NCBI RefSeq assembly: GCF_031143425.1
Contig: NC_090444.1
Coordinates: 1,536,412,782 to 1,536,476,781, forward strand
Source of the DNA: Pleurodeles waltl
Taxonomy: Eukaryota > Chordata > Amphibia > Caudata > Salamandridae
DNA length: 64,000 bases
Direction: 5' to 3'
A model generated the notes under the pieces. That model was not told the DNA's origin. It saw only the letters and a list, made by a program, of their open reading frames with translations, and ran no database searches. The position numbers and the translations under genes are program-made. Shown here in pieces: positions 1 to 10,750 of this stretch; within the stretch, counting starts at the first letter, position 1, and each line of letters starts with the position of its first letter.

Positions 1-1434
1 TTTTCTTGTCCTTAGGCTGCCAGCTTCTCCTTTCAGGGTCCCAGGAACTGGATGGGCACCACAGGGCAGAGTAGGAGTCTCTCCAGAGACTCCAGGTGCT
101 GGCAGAGAGAAGTCTTTGCTGTCCCTGAGACTTCAAACAACAGGAGGCAAGCTCTAGATCAAGCCCTTGGAGATTTCTTCTCAAGATGGAAGGCACACAA
201 AGTCCAGTCTTTGCCCTCTTACTCTGGCAGAAGCAGCACTGCAGGAAAGCTCCACAAAGCACAGTCACAGGCAGGGCAGCACTTCTTCCTCAGCTAACAG
301 CTCTTCTCCAGGCAGAGGTTCCTCTTGGTTCCAGAAGTGTTTCTAAAGTCTGTAGATTTGGGTGCCCTTCTTATACCCATTTTAGTCTTTGAAGTCACCT
401 TTCTTCAAAGGGGACTCACACCTACTTGTGAAATCCTGCCTTGCCCAGGCAAGGCCTCAGACACACACCAGGGGGTTGGAGCCGGCATTGTTAGAGGCAG
501 GCACAGTCCTTTTCAGATGAGAGTGACCACTCCACCCCTCCCTCCTAGCAGAGATGGCTAATCAGGAAATGCAGGTTACACCCCAGCTCCCTTTGTGTCA
601 CTGTCTGGTGTGAGGTGAAAAACAACCCAACTGTCAAACTGACCCAGAGAGGGAATCCACAAACAAGGCAGAGTCACAGAATGGTTTAAGCAAGAAAATG
701 CTCACTTTCTAAAAGTGGCATTTTCAAACGCACAATCTTAAAATCAACTTTACTAAAAGATGTATTTTTAAATTGTGAGTTCAGGGACCCCAAACTCCAC
801 ATGTCCATCTACTCTCTAAGGGAATCTACGCTTTAATCATATTTAAAGGTAGCCCCCATATTATCCTATGAGAGAGACAGTCCTTGTAACAGTGAAAAAC
901 GAATTTAGCAGTATTTCACTGTCAGGACATATAAACCACATTACTATATGTCCTACCTTATCCATACACTGCACCCTGCCCTTGGGGCTACCTAGGGCCT
1001 ACCTTAGGGGTGCCTTACATGTAAGAAAAGGGAAGGTTTAGGCCTGGCAAGTGGGTACACTTGCCAAGTCGAATTTACAGTGTAAAAATACACACACAGA
1101 CACTGCAGTGGCAGGTCTGAGACATGATTACAGAGCTACTTATGTGGGTGGCACAACCAGTGCTGCAGGCCCACTAGTAGCATTTGATTTACAGGCCCTG
1201 GGCACCTCTAGTGCACTTTACTAGGGACTTAACAGTAAAACAAATATGCCAATCATGGAGGACCAATTACGTACACATTTTAAACAGGAGCACTTGCACT
1301 TTAGCACTGGTTAGCAGTGGTAAAGTGCCCAGAGTAGCAATAACAATAAAATCAGAGTCCAGCACACATCAACAACCTGGTGAACAGAGGCAAAAAGTTA
1401 AGGGAGACCACGCCAAGGATGAAAAGTCTAAGAC
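1..1434 (-). repeat. 3' LTR of Gmr1-like copy 1 (partial)
   Basis: It matches 7181-8604 nearly base for base; small differences include a CA-dinucleotide length change near 1090. The inner end (around 1431-1434) is mutated from the expected TCTAACA-type terminus seen at 8598-8604. It is followed inward by a run of C at about 1438-1445, which is the polypurine tract on the minus strand. The large open frames on the plus strand here are not genes. Confidence 0.9.
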
Positions 1435-1464
1435 GTGTCCCCCCCAGCTAAAAGTGGGGAGCAA

Positions 1465-4400
1465 CTACCCAACCTCATGGGAGTTCTCATCACTAAGGCG
1501 GAAGAACCTGGACAGACCATCAGCATTGGCGTGCTCTGTACCAGGACGATGTTCCACCGTAAAGTCCATCCCCTGTAGGGAAATGGACCACCTCAACAGT
1601 TTTGGATTCTCACCCCTCATCTGCATTAACCAACTGAGGGGCCTGTGGTCAGTCTGAACTCGGAAGTGAGTCCCAAACAAGTAGGGTCTTAGCTTCTTCA
1701 GTGCCCAGACCACAGCAAACGCTTCGCGTTCTATGGCACTCCACCTACGTTCCCTGGGTAGTAACCTCCTGCTAATGAAGGCTACGGGTTGATCTAGGCC
1801 CTCTTCATTAAGCTGTGAGAGTACTGCTCCAATACCATGCTCTGAGGCGTCTGTTTGCACAACAAACTCCTTGGTGTAGTCAGGTGCCTTCAGCACAGGT
1901 GCTGTGCACATGGCAACCTTCAGGGCATCAAAAGCTTTCTGGCAAGCCTCTGTCCAGATCACTTTCTTGGTTTGCTTCTTGGAAGTCAACTCAGTTAAGG
2001 GGGTAACAATGGTACCATATCCCTTAACAAACCTCCGGTAATATCCTGTGAGACCTAAAAAGGCTCTCACTTCAGTCTGGGTCTTGGGAGGCTCCCAAGC
2101 CAGAATTGTATCAATCTTAGGCTGTAGGGGGGCCACCTGGCCACTCCCCACCTGGTGTCCTAAGTACACTACAGAACCCTGCCCTATTTGGCACTTGCTC
2201 GCCTTAATAGTGAGGCCTGCCTTCTGCAGGGCCTCTAACACTCTCCAGAGGTGTTGCAGGTGTTCCTCCCATGTGGAACTAAACACAGCAATGTCATCCA
2301 GGTAGGCGGCACTGAACTCATCCAGTCCTGCCAACACCTGGTTGACCAACCTCTGAAAGGTGGCAGGGGCGTTCTTCATCCCAAAGGGCATCACATTGAA
2401 GTGGAAGTGCCCATCTGGGGTAGAGAATGCTGATCTCTCCTTTGCCCCCTCAGTTAAGGCAATCTGCCAGTACCCAGATGTTAATAAATCAAACGTACTG
2501 AGGTACTTGGCAGCTCCTAACCGATCAATGAGCTCATCAGCTCGGGGGATGGGGTGTGCGTCAGTCTTGCTGACCGCATTGAGACCCCGGTAGTCCACAC
2601 AGAACCTAAGTTCTGGAGTGGCACCAGGAGCAGCAGCCTTTGGGACCAAGACTACTGGGCTGGCCCAAGGACTGCTGGAGTGCTCAATAACCCCTAGGGT
2701 TAACATTTTGGAGACTTCCTCCTTAATGCAAGCCCTGACCCTGTCAGTCACCCTGTAAACCTTATGTTTAACAGGTGTACTGTCCCCAGTGTCCACATCA
2801 TGTGTGCACAGGTGTGTGACTCCTGGGATCAGGGAAAACAGCGAGGCGAACTGTCCCAGCATGTGGCGACAGTCCCTCTGCTGTTCCTCAGTCAGGGAGG
2901 GGGAGAGGATCACTCCCTCCACAGACCCATCTTTCTCTCCTGCAGACAGGAGGTCAGGAAGAGGCTCACTCTCTTCCTCCACCCCGTCATCTGTCGCTAG
3001 GAGCATGGATAGCTCAGTTCGCTCAAAGTGTGGTTTGAGGCGGTTGACATGGAGGACCCTCAAAGGGTTCCTGGGGGATTGCAAGTCTACCAGATAGGTG
3101 ACCTCGCTCTTTCTTTCCTCCACCTCAAAAGGCCCAGTCCACTTATCTTGGAGAGCCCTAGGCTCCACTGGTGCCATGACCCACACTTTCTGTCCAGGCT
3201 GAAACTCAACCAGAGTGGCATTCTGGTCGTACCACCGTTTCATATCCTCCTGGCTTGCTTCCAGGTTCTCCTGAGCAAGACACCTGAAGCGGGCAGTCTG
3301 GTTTCTTAGTGCCAGCATGTAGCTAAATACATCCTGGGGTGGTTTACTAGGAGTTTTCTCCAAAGCCTCCTTCACCAGACTGAGCGGTCCCCTCACAGGG
3401 TGGCCATAGATGAGCTCAAAGGGGCTAAAGCCAAGTCCCTTTTGAGGCACCTCCCTGTAAGCGAACAGAAGGCATGGCAAGAGAACGTCCCACTTACGCC
3501 TCAAGGGCTCTGACAGGCCCTGAATCATGCCTTTCAAGGTGCGGTTGAATCTCTCAACCAGACCATTACTTTGGGGGTGGTAAGGGGTGGTGAACTTGTA
3601 GGTTACCCCACACACCTGCCACAGAGACTTCATATAAGTGGATATGAAGTTTGTACCTCTATCAGATACCACCTCCTTGGGGAACCCCATGCGGGTAAAA
3701 ACCCCCATCAAGGCACGTCCCACCACAGGGGCAGTGACCGTCCTTAGAGGAATGGCTTCTGGGTACCATGTGGCATGGTCCACCAAGACCAGGATGAACC
3801 TGTTGCCCATGGCTGTCTTGGGATCCAGAGGCCCCACAATGTCAATTCCTACCCTTTCAAAGGGAGTACTGACTACAGGTAAAGGTTGGAGGGGAGCTTT
3901 GCATTTCCCCCCACTCTTGCCACTTGCCTGACAAGTCTGACAAGACCTACAATAAGCAGCTGACTGCTTGTGCATCAAGGGGCAGTAAAAGTGGGAGACA
4001 AGCCTCTTATAGGTCTTGTCCTGCCCTAGATGTCCTGCCAAGGGCACATCATGAGCCAAACCCAGTAGGAAGGCCCTGAAGCACTGGGGTACCACCAGCA
4101 TACGAGCTGACCCAGGCTCAGGAACCTTAGGCTCACTGTACAGGAGGCCATCCTCCCAATAAATCAGGTGAGTACCTGGCGCCTCGCCAGCCGCCTGGGC
4201 TGCAGCCTGCTGCCGCAGCCTCTCAAGAGTAGGGCACTCCTTCTGCGCTGTGCAGAATGCTTCCCTGGTGGGTCCCCCTTCCTGCTGCCACTGTGACAGC
4301 TCAGGGATCTCCCCCAGTTCAGCCACCTGTTCCCCTGTAGGCTCCGGGGCATCACCCTCAGGCTCTGCCTCCTCCCGGACCGTGGGAACTTCTGGGGCCG

Positions 4401-4665
4401 GTTTCCCGCGCCCCCGGCCCTTCCTCTTCTTGGCGGTCCCCTGGGCCACTGTTTCAGGCTCCAGGGGCTCTTGACTACCCTGATTGGCTGCCATAGACCG
4501 GGTGGATACGCATACCCACCCAGGCAGACCCAACATCTCCAAGTGAGACCTGTGTTCCACCTCCTTCCAAGGGGAATCCTCCAGGTCGTTACCTAGCAAA
4601 CAATCAACAGGCATGGTTGGACTCACAGCAACTTTCCAGGAACCTGAGACCCCCCCCCCATTCAA
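1465..4665 (-). pseudogene. pol: integrase - reverse transcriptase - RNase H of Gmr1-like copy 1
   Basis: A 1066-codon frame. In order it holds the end of the protease, an HHCC zinc-binding integrase N-terminus, an integrase core with the D, D35E triad (second Asp in VSDRGTNF, Glu in NGLVERFN), a basic C-terminal region, then reverse transcriptase with the YLDD active site (about residue 789), and RNase H ending in HANADGLSR. Two defects show: a 10-base C run at 4650-4659 (9 in the other copy) puts protease in a different frame, and one extra Leu codon directly follows the catalytic Asp of RT motif A (LSTFDLL against LSTFDL in the intact copy). The Met at 4665 lies inside the protease region and is not a natural start. 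Copying element RNA into DNA and integrating it is the family role. Confidence 0.9.
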
Positions 4666-4969
4666 AGGGAACCTGCGCCACTCTGCAGAGGCGCTCAGAG
4701 TTGTCTACCGCAACTACTTGGTGAAGTACCCGGGGATCAATCTGCTCTTCAGACACCAGGTGACTCCTCACTGTAGTCACACTGGCTCCTGTGTCTCTCA
4801 GAGCCTCTACCCTCTGTCCATTGATGGTCACCCATTGCCTGTACTTCTTAGTGTTATCAGGCACTAGGTTTCTCTGGACCATCTCACTGTCCCCTAGTGA
4901 GACAAGGGTCATTTCTGCTGGTTCCCACCCACCTGAAACCAACTCCTCCCCAAGCGCTACACTGGCCAA
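4604..4969 (-). pseudogene. Aspartic protease segment of Gmr1-like copy 1 pol (frameshifted)
   Basis: The frame carries the retropepsin active-site motif ALRDTGAS and the following strand-rich region, ending in FEWGGG. At the homopolymer at 4650-4659 it loses frame. The homologous continuation (VDCLLGND) is read in the neighbouring frame that begins the integrase-RT section. Family role: cleavage of the Gag and Gag-Pol polyproteins. A homopolymer sequencing error could mimic the break. Confidence 0.82.
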
Positions 4970-5187
4970 ACCCTGGGGCGGTGCACCAGTGGGTGCCGGT
5001 GTACTTCTGGGGCATTTGGAGTCCCCCCCTCACATGACCCACCTGGTCACATGCATAGCACTTACGTGGGGGACCACCTGCCACTGGCTTCCCTTTGGAC
5101 AACCATGGCTTCTTTTCACTGGGGGGTTGGGAATCCTTACCCTGGGAATCAGTTTGGGGCCCTTTAGAGAACTCCCCCTGTTTGCCC

Positions 5188-6255
5188 TTACCCCCCCCTT
5201 TCTTCTGAGAGGGACCCTGCCCACCCTTTGGCGTGGTCTCCCCCATACCTCTTTTGGACCCTGGTGCTCTCCCAGCGGTCCGCTTCCTGTGCAAGCTTCC
5301 TGGAGTCAGTCAGCTTGCTGTCAATGAGGTGCTGGCGCAGCTCTGGAAAACATAAACTGTACAAGTGCTCCCAAGCAATTAAATTGTAAAGCCCCTCATA
5401 CGTGTTTACCTTACTGCCCTTCACCCAACCATCCAGTGACCTGCAAAAAGAATCAACACATTCCAACCATGTTTGGGATTTCTTTCTCTTGTAGGATCTA
5501 AACTTCTCCTTGTACTGCTCAGGGGTGAGACCATACCTGGTAAGTAAGGCCTCCTTCATGACAGGGTAGGTGAGATCCTGAACATCCCCTAAGGCTGTCA
5601 GTGTGTCCCTCCCCTCTGCCTTAAAATGCTTCCACAGGGCTGCCCCCCAATGAGCTTCAGGGACCAGGTTCATGTGGAGAGCTGACTCATAACCCTTGAA
5701 CCACAAGTAGATATCATCCTCCCTCTTATAATCCCTCACAAGGTCTTTTGGGATGTGTACCCTTCTCTCAGGCTGCACTGTAGGATTGCTGCCACCATCT
5801 CTACTGGACTGGCTTCTATGATCCATCTCTTTCAAGCTAAGCTCATGAGCCATTGCTATCTTCTTCTCCTCAAGGGCTAGCCTCCTCTGCTCCAATTGGT
5901 ACTCCCTTTCTGCCTGTCTGTCCTGTAACTCTTCAGGTGTCAGACCCTTGGAGGATACACTGCTACTTGCCCTAGAGACTCTTTCCCTGGGAATAACAGG
6001 CCCCCCCACTATGCCATTATGTACTGATTGCTCTCCCTCCTCATCCTCATCCTCCTCCTCATCCTCAGTGTGCCCTCCAGTGCTTCTGGTTGTCACCCAG
6101 GCCCTCAGCGCCTTTTTCAGCTCATCCTTCTTGGAAGAGCTCTTAATGGGACAACCAACATTTTTACAAAACTGCTTTAGCTGAGCCTTGTTATAACTAT
6201 CCAATTGCTTCAGGTCAAAAACAGCTTCAACTGGTGCATCTCCAAGTAGAGACAT
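5188..6255 (-). pseudogene. gag of Gmr1-like copy 1 (frameshifted near its C-terminal end)
   Basis: 355 codons from ATG at 6255. There is an N-terminal helix-rich segment (residues 10-50), an acidic stretch with consecutive Glu/Asp around residue 65, a charged coiled-coil-like segment (residues 105-140), and a capsid-like region with a SCAN-like block (about 245-340: TWLECVDSF, ELRQHLIDSKLTD). It loses frame around 5190-5290, within C-rich homopolymers. The Lys/Gly-rich tail and a degraded zinc knuckle (CYACDQVGHVRGG, last Cys replaced) continue in another frame to about 4970. It lacks the expanded AERAAKQ repeat of the copy at 47369. Role: particle-forming structural protein, inactive as read. 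Confidence 0.88.
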
Positions 6256-6494
6256 GATAAAAGGTTAAAAGAGTGCAAAGTTCCAAATGCAGAAAAGCAA
6301 GTTCTCAAATGAAGTTCCAGAAAAGTCAATCACCAGATCAGCGAAAAAGGAAACTGAATGCAGAGCAAAAACAGTCCAAATAGAGAAAAACAAAAATCAC
6401 AAGACTAGTAATATGTGGTCACGTAGTGGTCTGAACTCAAAACAGTAGTGTACACTTAATCACTGTATGTCAAGTACAAATACAAGTCCAAATC

Positions 6495-6511
6495 CCAATC
6501 GCTGATCACCA
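6495..6511 (-). other. Primer-binding-site candidate, copy 1
   Basis: On the minus strand, one base after the LTR end comes TGGTGATCAGCG, beginning TGG as a site complementary to a tRNA CCA end should. The same sequence follows the 5' LTR of the other copy at 47210. I could not assign the tRNA. Confidence 0.5.
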
Positions 6512-6512
6512 A

Positions 6513-8604
6513 TGTTAGAAATGGGGTCCTTGGTTGACAGTCAGGTTACCCCCTGTTCAAGCAAAGACCCTCACTCTAGTCAGGGTAAAAGAGAATCACC
6601 CTCAGCTAACCCCTGCTTACCCCCTTGGTAGCTTGGCAGAGCAGTAGGCTTAACCTCAGAGTGCTAGGTGTAAAGTATTTGTACCAACTCGCACAGTAAC
6701 TTAATGAAAACACTACAAAATGACACAACACAGGTTTAGAAAAATAGGAAATATTTATCTAAACAAAACAAGACCAAAACGACAAAAATCCACCATACAC
6801 AAGTCAAGTTATTAATTAAAAATCAAAAAGAGTCTTTAAGTAGTTTTAAAAACACACTAGCGCTGCTAGAGTGAAAATGTACCTGGTGTGCGTCAAAAAT
6901 AACCCTGCACGGGCGGGTGCGCGTCGAAAATAACTCCGCACGGCGGTACTCGAGTCAAAAATCCAGCCGCACGATGAGTTGAAGATCCCACCGCGCAGGT
7001 TGCGATCTCCCAGCCTCCGTCAGCGATGCTGCGCGTCGTTTCTCCTGCTCTGTGCGTCGATTCTTCGGTCGCGTTTCCTGCGAGCGTCGTTTCTCAGCTG
7101 CGGAGCTGGCGGCGCATCGTTTTTCAGCCGCAGATCGGATTCGCGTCGATCTTTTCCCCGCACGGCGCTCTGTGCGTGGATTTTCTTGTCCTTAGGCTGC
7201 CAGCTTCTCCTTTCAGGGTCCCAGGAACTGGATGGGCACCACAGGGCAGAGTAGGAGTCTCTCCAGAGACTCCAGGTGCTGGCAGAGAGAAGTCTTTGCT
7301 GTCCCTGAGACTTCAAACAACAGGAGGCAAGCTCTAGATCAAGCCCTTGGAGATTTCTTCTCAAGATGGAAGGCACACAAAGTCCAGTCTTTGCCCTCTT
7401 ACTCTGGCAGAAGCAGCATTGCAGGAAAGCTCCACAAAGCACAGTCACAGGCAGGGCAGCACTTCTTCCTCAGCTAACAGCTCTTCTCCAGGCAGAGGTT
7501 CCTCTTGGTTCCAGAAGTGTTTCTAAAGTCTGTAGATTTGGGTGCCCTTCTTATACCCATTTTAGTCTTTGAAGTCACCTTTCTTCAAAGGGGACTCACA
7601 CCTACTTGTGAAATCCTGCCTTGCCCAGGCAAGGCCTCAGACACACACCAGGGGGTTGGAGCCGGCATTGTTAGAGGCAGGCACAGTCCTTTCAGATGAG
7701 AGTGACCACTCCACCCCTCCCTCCTAGCAGAGATGGCTAATCAGGAAATGCAGGTTACACCCCAGCTCCCTTTGTGTCACTGTCTGGTGAGAGGTGAAAA
7801 ACAACCCAACTGTCAAACTGACCCAGACAGGGAATCCACAAACAAGGCAGAGTCACAGAATGGTTTAAGCAAGAAAATGCTCACTTTCTAAAAGTGGCAT
7901 TTTCAAACGCACAATCTTAAAATCAACTTTACTAAAAGATGTATTTTTAAATTGTGAGTTCAGGGACCCCAAACTCCACATGTCCATCTACTCTCTAAGG
8001 GAATCTACGCTTTAATCATATTTAAAGGTAGCCCCCATATTATCCTATGAGAGAGACAGTCCTTGTAACAGTGAAAAACGAATTTAGCAGTATTTCACTG
8101 TCAGGACATATAAACCACATTACTATATGTCCTACCTTATCCATACACTGCACCCTGCCCTTGGGGCTACCTAGGGCCTACCTTAGGGGTGCCTTCCATG
8201 TAAGAAAAGGGAAGGTTTAGGCCTGGCAAGTGGGTACACTTGCCAAGTCGAATTTACAGTGTAAAAATACAGACACTGCAGTGGCAGGTCTGAGACATGA
8301 TTACAGAGCTACTTATGTGGGTGGCACAACCAGTGCTGCAGGCCCACTAGTAGCATTTGATTTACAGGCCCTGGGCACCTCTAGTGCACTTTACTAGGGA
8401 CTTAACAGTAAAACAAATATGCCAATCATGGAGGACCAATTACGTACACATTTTAAACAGGAGCACTTGCACTTTAGCACTGGTTAGCAGTGGTAAAGTG
8501 CCCAGAGTAACAATAACAATAAAATCAGAGTCCAGCACACATCAACAACCTGGGGAACAGAGGCAAAAAGATAAGGGAGACCGCCAAGGATGAAAAGTCT
8601 AACA
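6513..8604 (-). repeat. 5' LTR of Gmr1-like copy 1
   Basis: 2092 bp. On the minus strand it runs from TGTTAGACTTTTCATCC (ending at 8604) to ATTTCTAACA (at 6513), with the short inverted termini TGTTAGA/TCTAACA. A CpG-rich zone at about 6890-7180 has many GCGTCG repeats. The U5 end is clearly related to the LTR of the copy at 44949, while U3 is different. Confidence 0.9.
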
Positions 8605-8905
8605 GACCCAAAGTGCAAAACCTTTGTAGGCGAATCCAAAGTAAAATTGTCAGATTTGCTGTGAATAACCCAACCTGATTGCTCTTATGTGACAATCCAT
8701 TTTTAGTCACACAGACCTGCTTCGATGTGCAGTGGTGCTGCCTTCCCGGCTGGACAGGCCGGTTAATTATCAAAAACGAAGTTGTCCTCATGTGAAAGCG
8801 CACTCCCAACAGGTTAATATAAACAGGAAGAAAAAGCAAAGCCAGCAACTCACTGTGAATTCTTTAAGCCGTTTTATTATTCCAGGCCTTAAGTTATAAA
8901 ATCAT

Positions 8906-8948
8906 CTCCGGACAATGTGTTTCAAGGTCAATCCTTTCTTCAGCAGAG
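8906..8948 (-). ncRNA. Type I hammerhead ribozyme, array unit 1
   Basis: Minus strand: stem I CTCTG / CGGAG (five pairs, one T.G); core CTGAAGA; stem II AAGG / CCTT with loop ATTGA; core GAAA; stem III ACA / TGT with loop CAT; cleavage nucleotide C just before stem I resumes (between 8911 and 8910). All invariant core positions (CUGANGA, GAAA, NUH) are present. Both termini leave from stem I, giving type I topology. A possible outer stem I extension TTATA / TATAA follows an internal loop. Confidence 0.8.
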
Positions 8949-9490
8949 AAAAATATAAAAGTGTTTCACCCTCGTAGGTGCAGCCAGTGCTGGAGGTGTT
9001 CCAGGCATCTCTTTCTTACTGAAAAGACCGGCATGGCTTCAGCTTGTCTAATTACAGGCACCTGATTAGTCTCTTTAAATACTAGTCCGCCCCAGTGGGC
9101 CTCTCAAGTGAGCAGTGCATGCTGGTTGTGGTGGTCCTGCATTTTTTTCATTTTGCCCCAAGTGGGTTGCTGGAGCCAAACGAAATAATGACCCAAAGTG
9201 CAAAACCTTTGTAGGCGAATCCAAAGTAAAATTGTCAGATTTGCTGTAAATAACCCAACCTGATTGCTCTTATGTGACAATCCATTTTTAGTCACACAGA
9301 CCTGCTTCGATGTGCAGTGGTGCTGCCTTCCCGGCTGGACAGGCCGGTTAATTAGCAAAAACGAAGTTGTCCTCATGTGAAAGCGCACTCCCAACAGGTT
9401 AATATAAACAGGAAGAAAAAGCAAAGCCAGCAACTCACAGTGAATTCTTTAAGCAGTTTCATTATTCCAGGCCTTAAGTTATAAAATCAT

Positions 9491-9532
9491 CTCTGGACAC
9501 GTGTTTCAAGGTCAATCCTTTCTTCAGCAGAG
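9491..9532 (-). ncRNA. Type I hammerhead ribozyme, array unit 2
   Basis: Same fold as unit 1 with stem I CTCTG / CAGAG (five Watson-Crick pairs). Stem III is the self-complementary ACACGTGT, so its loop would be too short as a monomer; a dimeric fold or a two-base loop is needed, as known for hammerheads with minimal stem III. The cleavage base is C in the GTC triplet. Confidence 0.8.
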
Positions 9533-10074
9533 AAAAATATAAAAGTGTTTCACCCCCGTAGGTGCAGCCAGTGCTGGAGGTGTTCCAGGCATCTCTTTCT
9601 TACTGAAAAGACCGGCATGGCTTCAGCTTGTCTAATTACAGGCACCTGATTAGTCTCTTTAAATACTAGTCCGCCCCAGTGGGCCCCTCAAGTGAGCAGT
9701 GCATGCTGGTTGTGGTGGTCCTGCATTTTTTTCATTTTGCCCCAAGTGGGTTGCTGGAGCCAAACGAAATAATGACCCAAAGTGCAAAACCTTTGTAGGC
9801 GAATCCAAAGTAAAATTGTCAGATTTGCTGTAAATAACCCAACCTGATTGCTCTTATGTGACAATCCATTTTTAGTCACACAGACCTGCTTCGATGTGCA
9901 GTGGTGCTGCCTTCCCGGCTGGACAGGCCGGTTAATTATCAAAAACGAAGTTGTCCTCATGTGAAAGCGCACTCCCAACAGGTTAATATAAACGGGAAGA
10001 AAAAGCAAAGCCAGCAACTCACAGTGAATTCTTTAAGCAGTTTCATTATTCCAGGCCTTAAGTTATAAAATCAT

Positions 10075-10116
10075 CTCTGGACACGTGTTTCAAGGTCAAT
10101 CCTTTCTTCAGCAGAG
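10075..10116 (-). ncRNA. Type I hammerhead ribozyme, array unit 3
   Basis: Identical in sequence to the unit 2 ribozyme: stem I CTCTG / CAGAG, stem II AAGG / CCTT, stem III ACACGTGT. The distance to the unit 2 ribozyme is exactly 584 bp, so cleavage at both sites would release a 584-nt RNA. Confidence 0.8.
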
Positions 10117-10215
10117 AAAAATATAAAAGTGTTTCACCCTCGTAGGTGCAGCCAGTGCTGGAGGTGTTCCAGGCATCTCTTTCTTACTGAAAAGACCGGC
10201 ATGGCTTCAGCTTGT

Positions 10216-10440
10216 ATATATATATGCAAATGTATGTGTAGTGTTGTTTGCGTGCGTGTATGCATGTGTGAGAATGCCTGAATGGATGGCTATGTGAATG
10301 CGTGTCTGTGTGTCAGTGTGAATGTGGTATGGATGTGTGCATGAATGAATGGATGCCTGTGAGTATGCCTGTATGCCTGTGTGCGTGAGTGTGTGTATGA
10401 ATGGGATTGGAAGGGGGAGCGTGGATGGATGGGGGGCATC
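10216..10440. repeat. TA/TG-rich low-complexity tract
   Basis: It starts with TATATATA and continues as an impure GTGTG/GAATG-rich stretch. The reading frames in it are composition artefacts. It marks the right end of the truncated third array unit. Confidence 0.7.
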
Positions 10441-10499
10441 TGGGGAGTGTTTGGGTGGAGGAGGCCTCCTATCAGTGATCAATTCCCTGTCACTGGTGG

Positions 10500-10750
10500 G
10501 GCCTACCGCCATGCTTTTTGTGGCATTACGAACGCCACAGAAACCAAGGCGGTAGGCAAGGCCAAAATGCCTGAGGTGGTACAATAGCAGCTGACGGGCT
10601 GGAGATTCCGATCTCCAGCCCGGCAGCTGCTACCGCCATGGCGGTCGGAGTGGTACATGAAGCCAACCCGCCAATGTCATAATGTGGCGGTATATACTGC
10701 CAGCCTGTTGACAGTACTACCGCCACATTATCACCGACTGCCAGGCTCAA
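10500..10750. repeat. Foldback repeat fragment (CCGCCATGGCGG family)
   Basis: A series of short inverted repeats with CCGCCATGGCGG, paired GGCTGGAGAT/ATCTCCAGCC arms, and a right end CAAAATGACCCCCTTAG. The same end motif and the GCCAGCCTGTTG.CAGT block occur in the complete element at 60503-61115, so this is a diverged or truncated relative. The left end is unclear. Confidence 0.7.

Larger units (their letters stand above)
1..8604 (-). mobile_element. Gmr1-like Ty3/gypsy LTR retrotransposon, copy 1 (decayed; 3' LTR cut by window edge)
   Basis: Two directly repeated LTRs (1-1434 and 6513-8604) enclose gag, protease, integrase, reverse transcriptase and RNase H read on the minus strand. Position 1 matches position 7181, so the left LTR lacks roughly its outer 670 bp, which lies outside the window. 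The element has a primer-binding-site-like sequence next to the right LTR and a G-rich polypurine tract next to the left LTR. Integrase precedes reverse transcriptase, which within Ty3/gypsy marks the Gmr1 group. Gag and pol are broken by frameshifts, so it cannot be autonomous as read. Its LTR ends resemble those of the intact copy at 44949-54603, but the U3 regions differ, so the two are separate subfamilies. The right edge abuts a hammerhead-bearing tandem array, into which it probably inserted. Confidence 0.93.
8605..10215 (-). repeat. Tandem array (about 2.8 units of 584-585 bp) carrying a hammerhead ribozyme per unit; retrozyme-like
   Basis: Three direct copies start at 8605, 9190 and 9774, the third stopping at about 10215 where a TA/TG-rich tract begins. 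Copies are nearly identical by eye. Each unit includes one hammerhead ribozyme on the minus strand, at constant spacing (585 and 584 bp). No unit encodes a convincing protein. Tandem dimeric or longer copies with type I hammerheads are the hallmark of animal retrozymes and of the pseudo-LTRs of Penelope-like elements; both are non-coding and depend on a reverse transcriptase supplied elsewhere. A Penelope-like element lies 4.5 kb away. Which of the two classes applies is not decided by the sequence. Confidence 0.85.

Noticed and set aside
1184..1657. 157-codon plus-strand frame and other plus-strand frames over 1465-6255
   Set aside because: Antisense shadows of gag and pol of the minus-strand element.
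5948..6184. Serine-rich plus-strand frame
   Set aside because: Antisense of the acidic Glu/Asp stretch in gag copy 1.
8525..10017. Repeated 107-109-codon minus-strand frames in the tandem array
   Set aside because: The frames repeat with the unit, lack motifs and end at different points. The conserved feature of the unit is the ribozyme, so these are treated as non-coding.
10207..10584. 125-codon His/Thr-rich minus-strand frame
   Set aside because: It is the translation of a TG-rich low-complexity tract.
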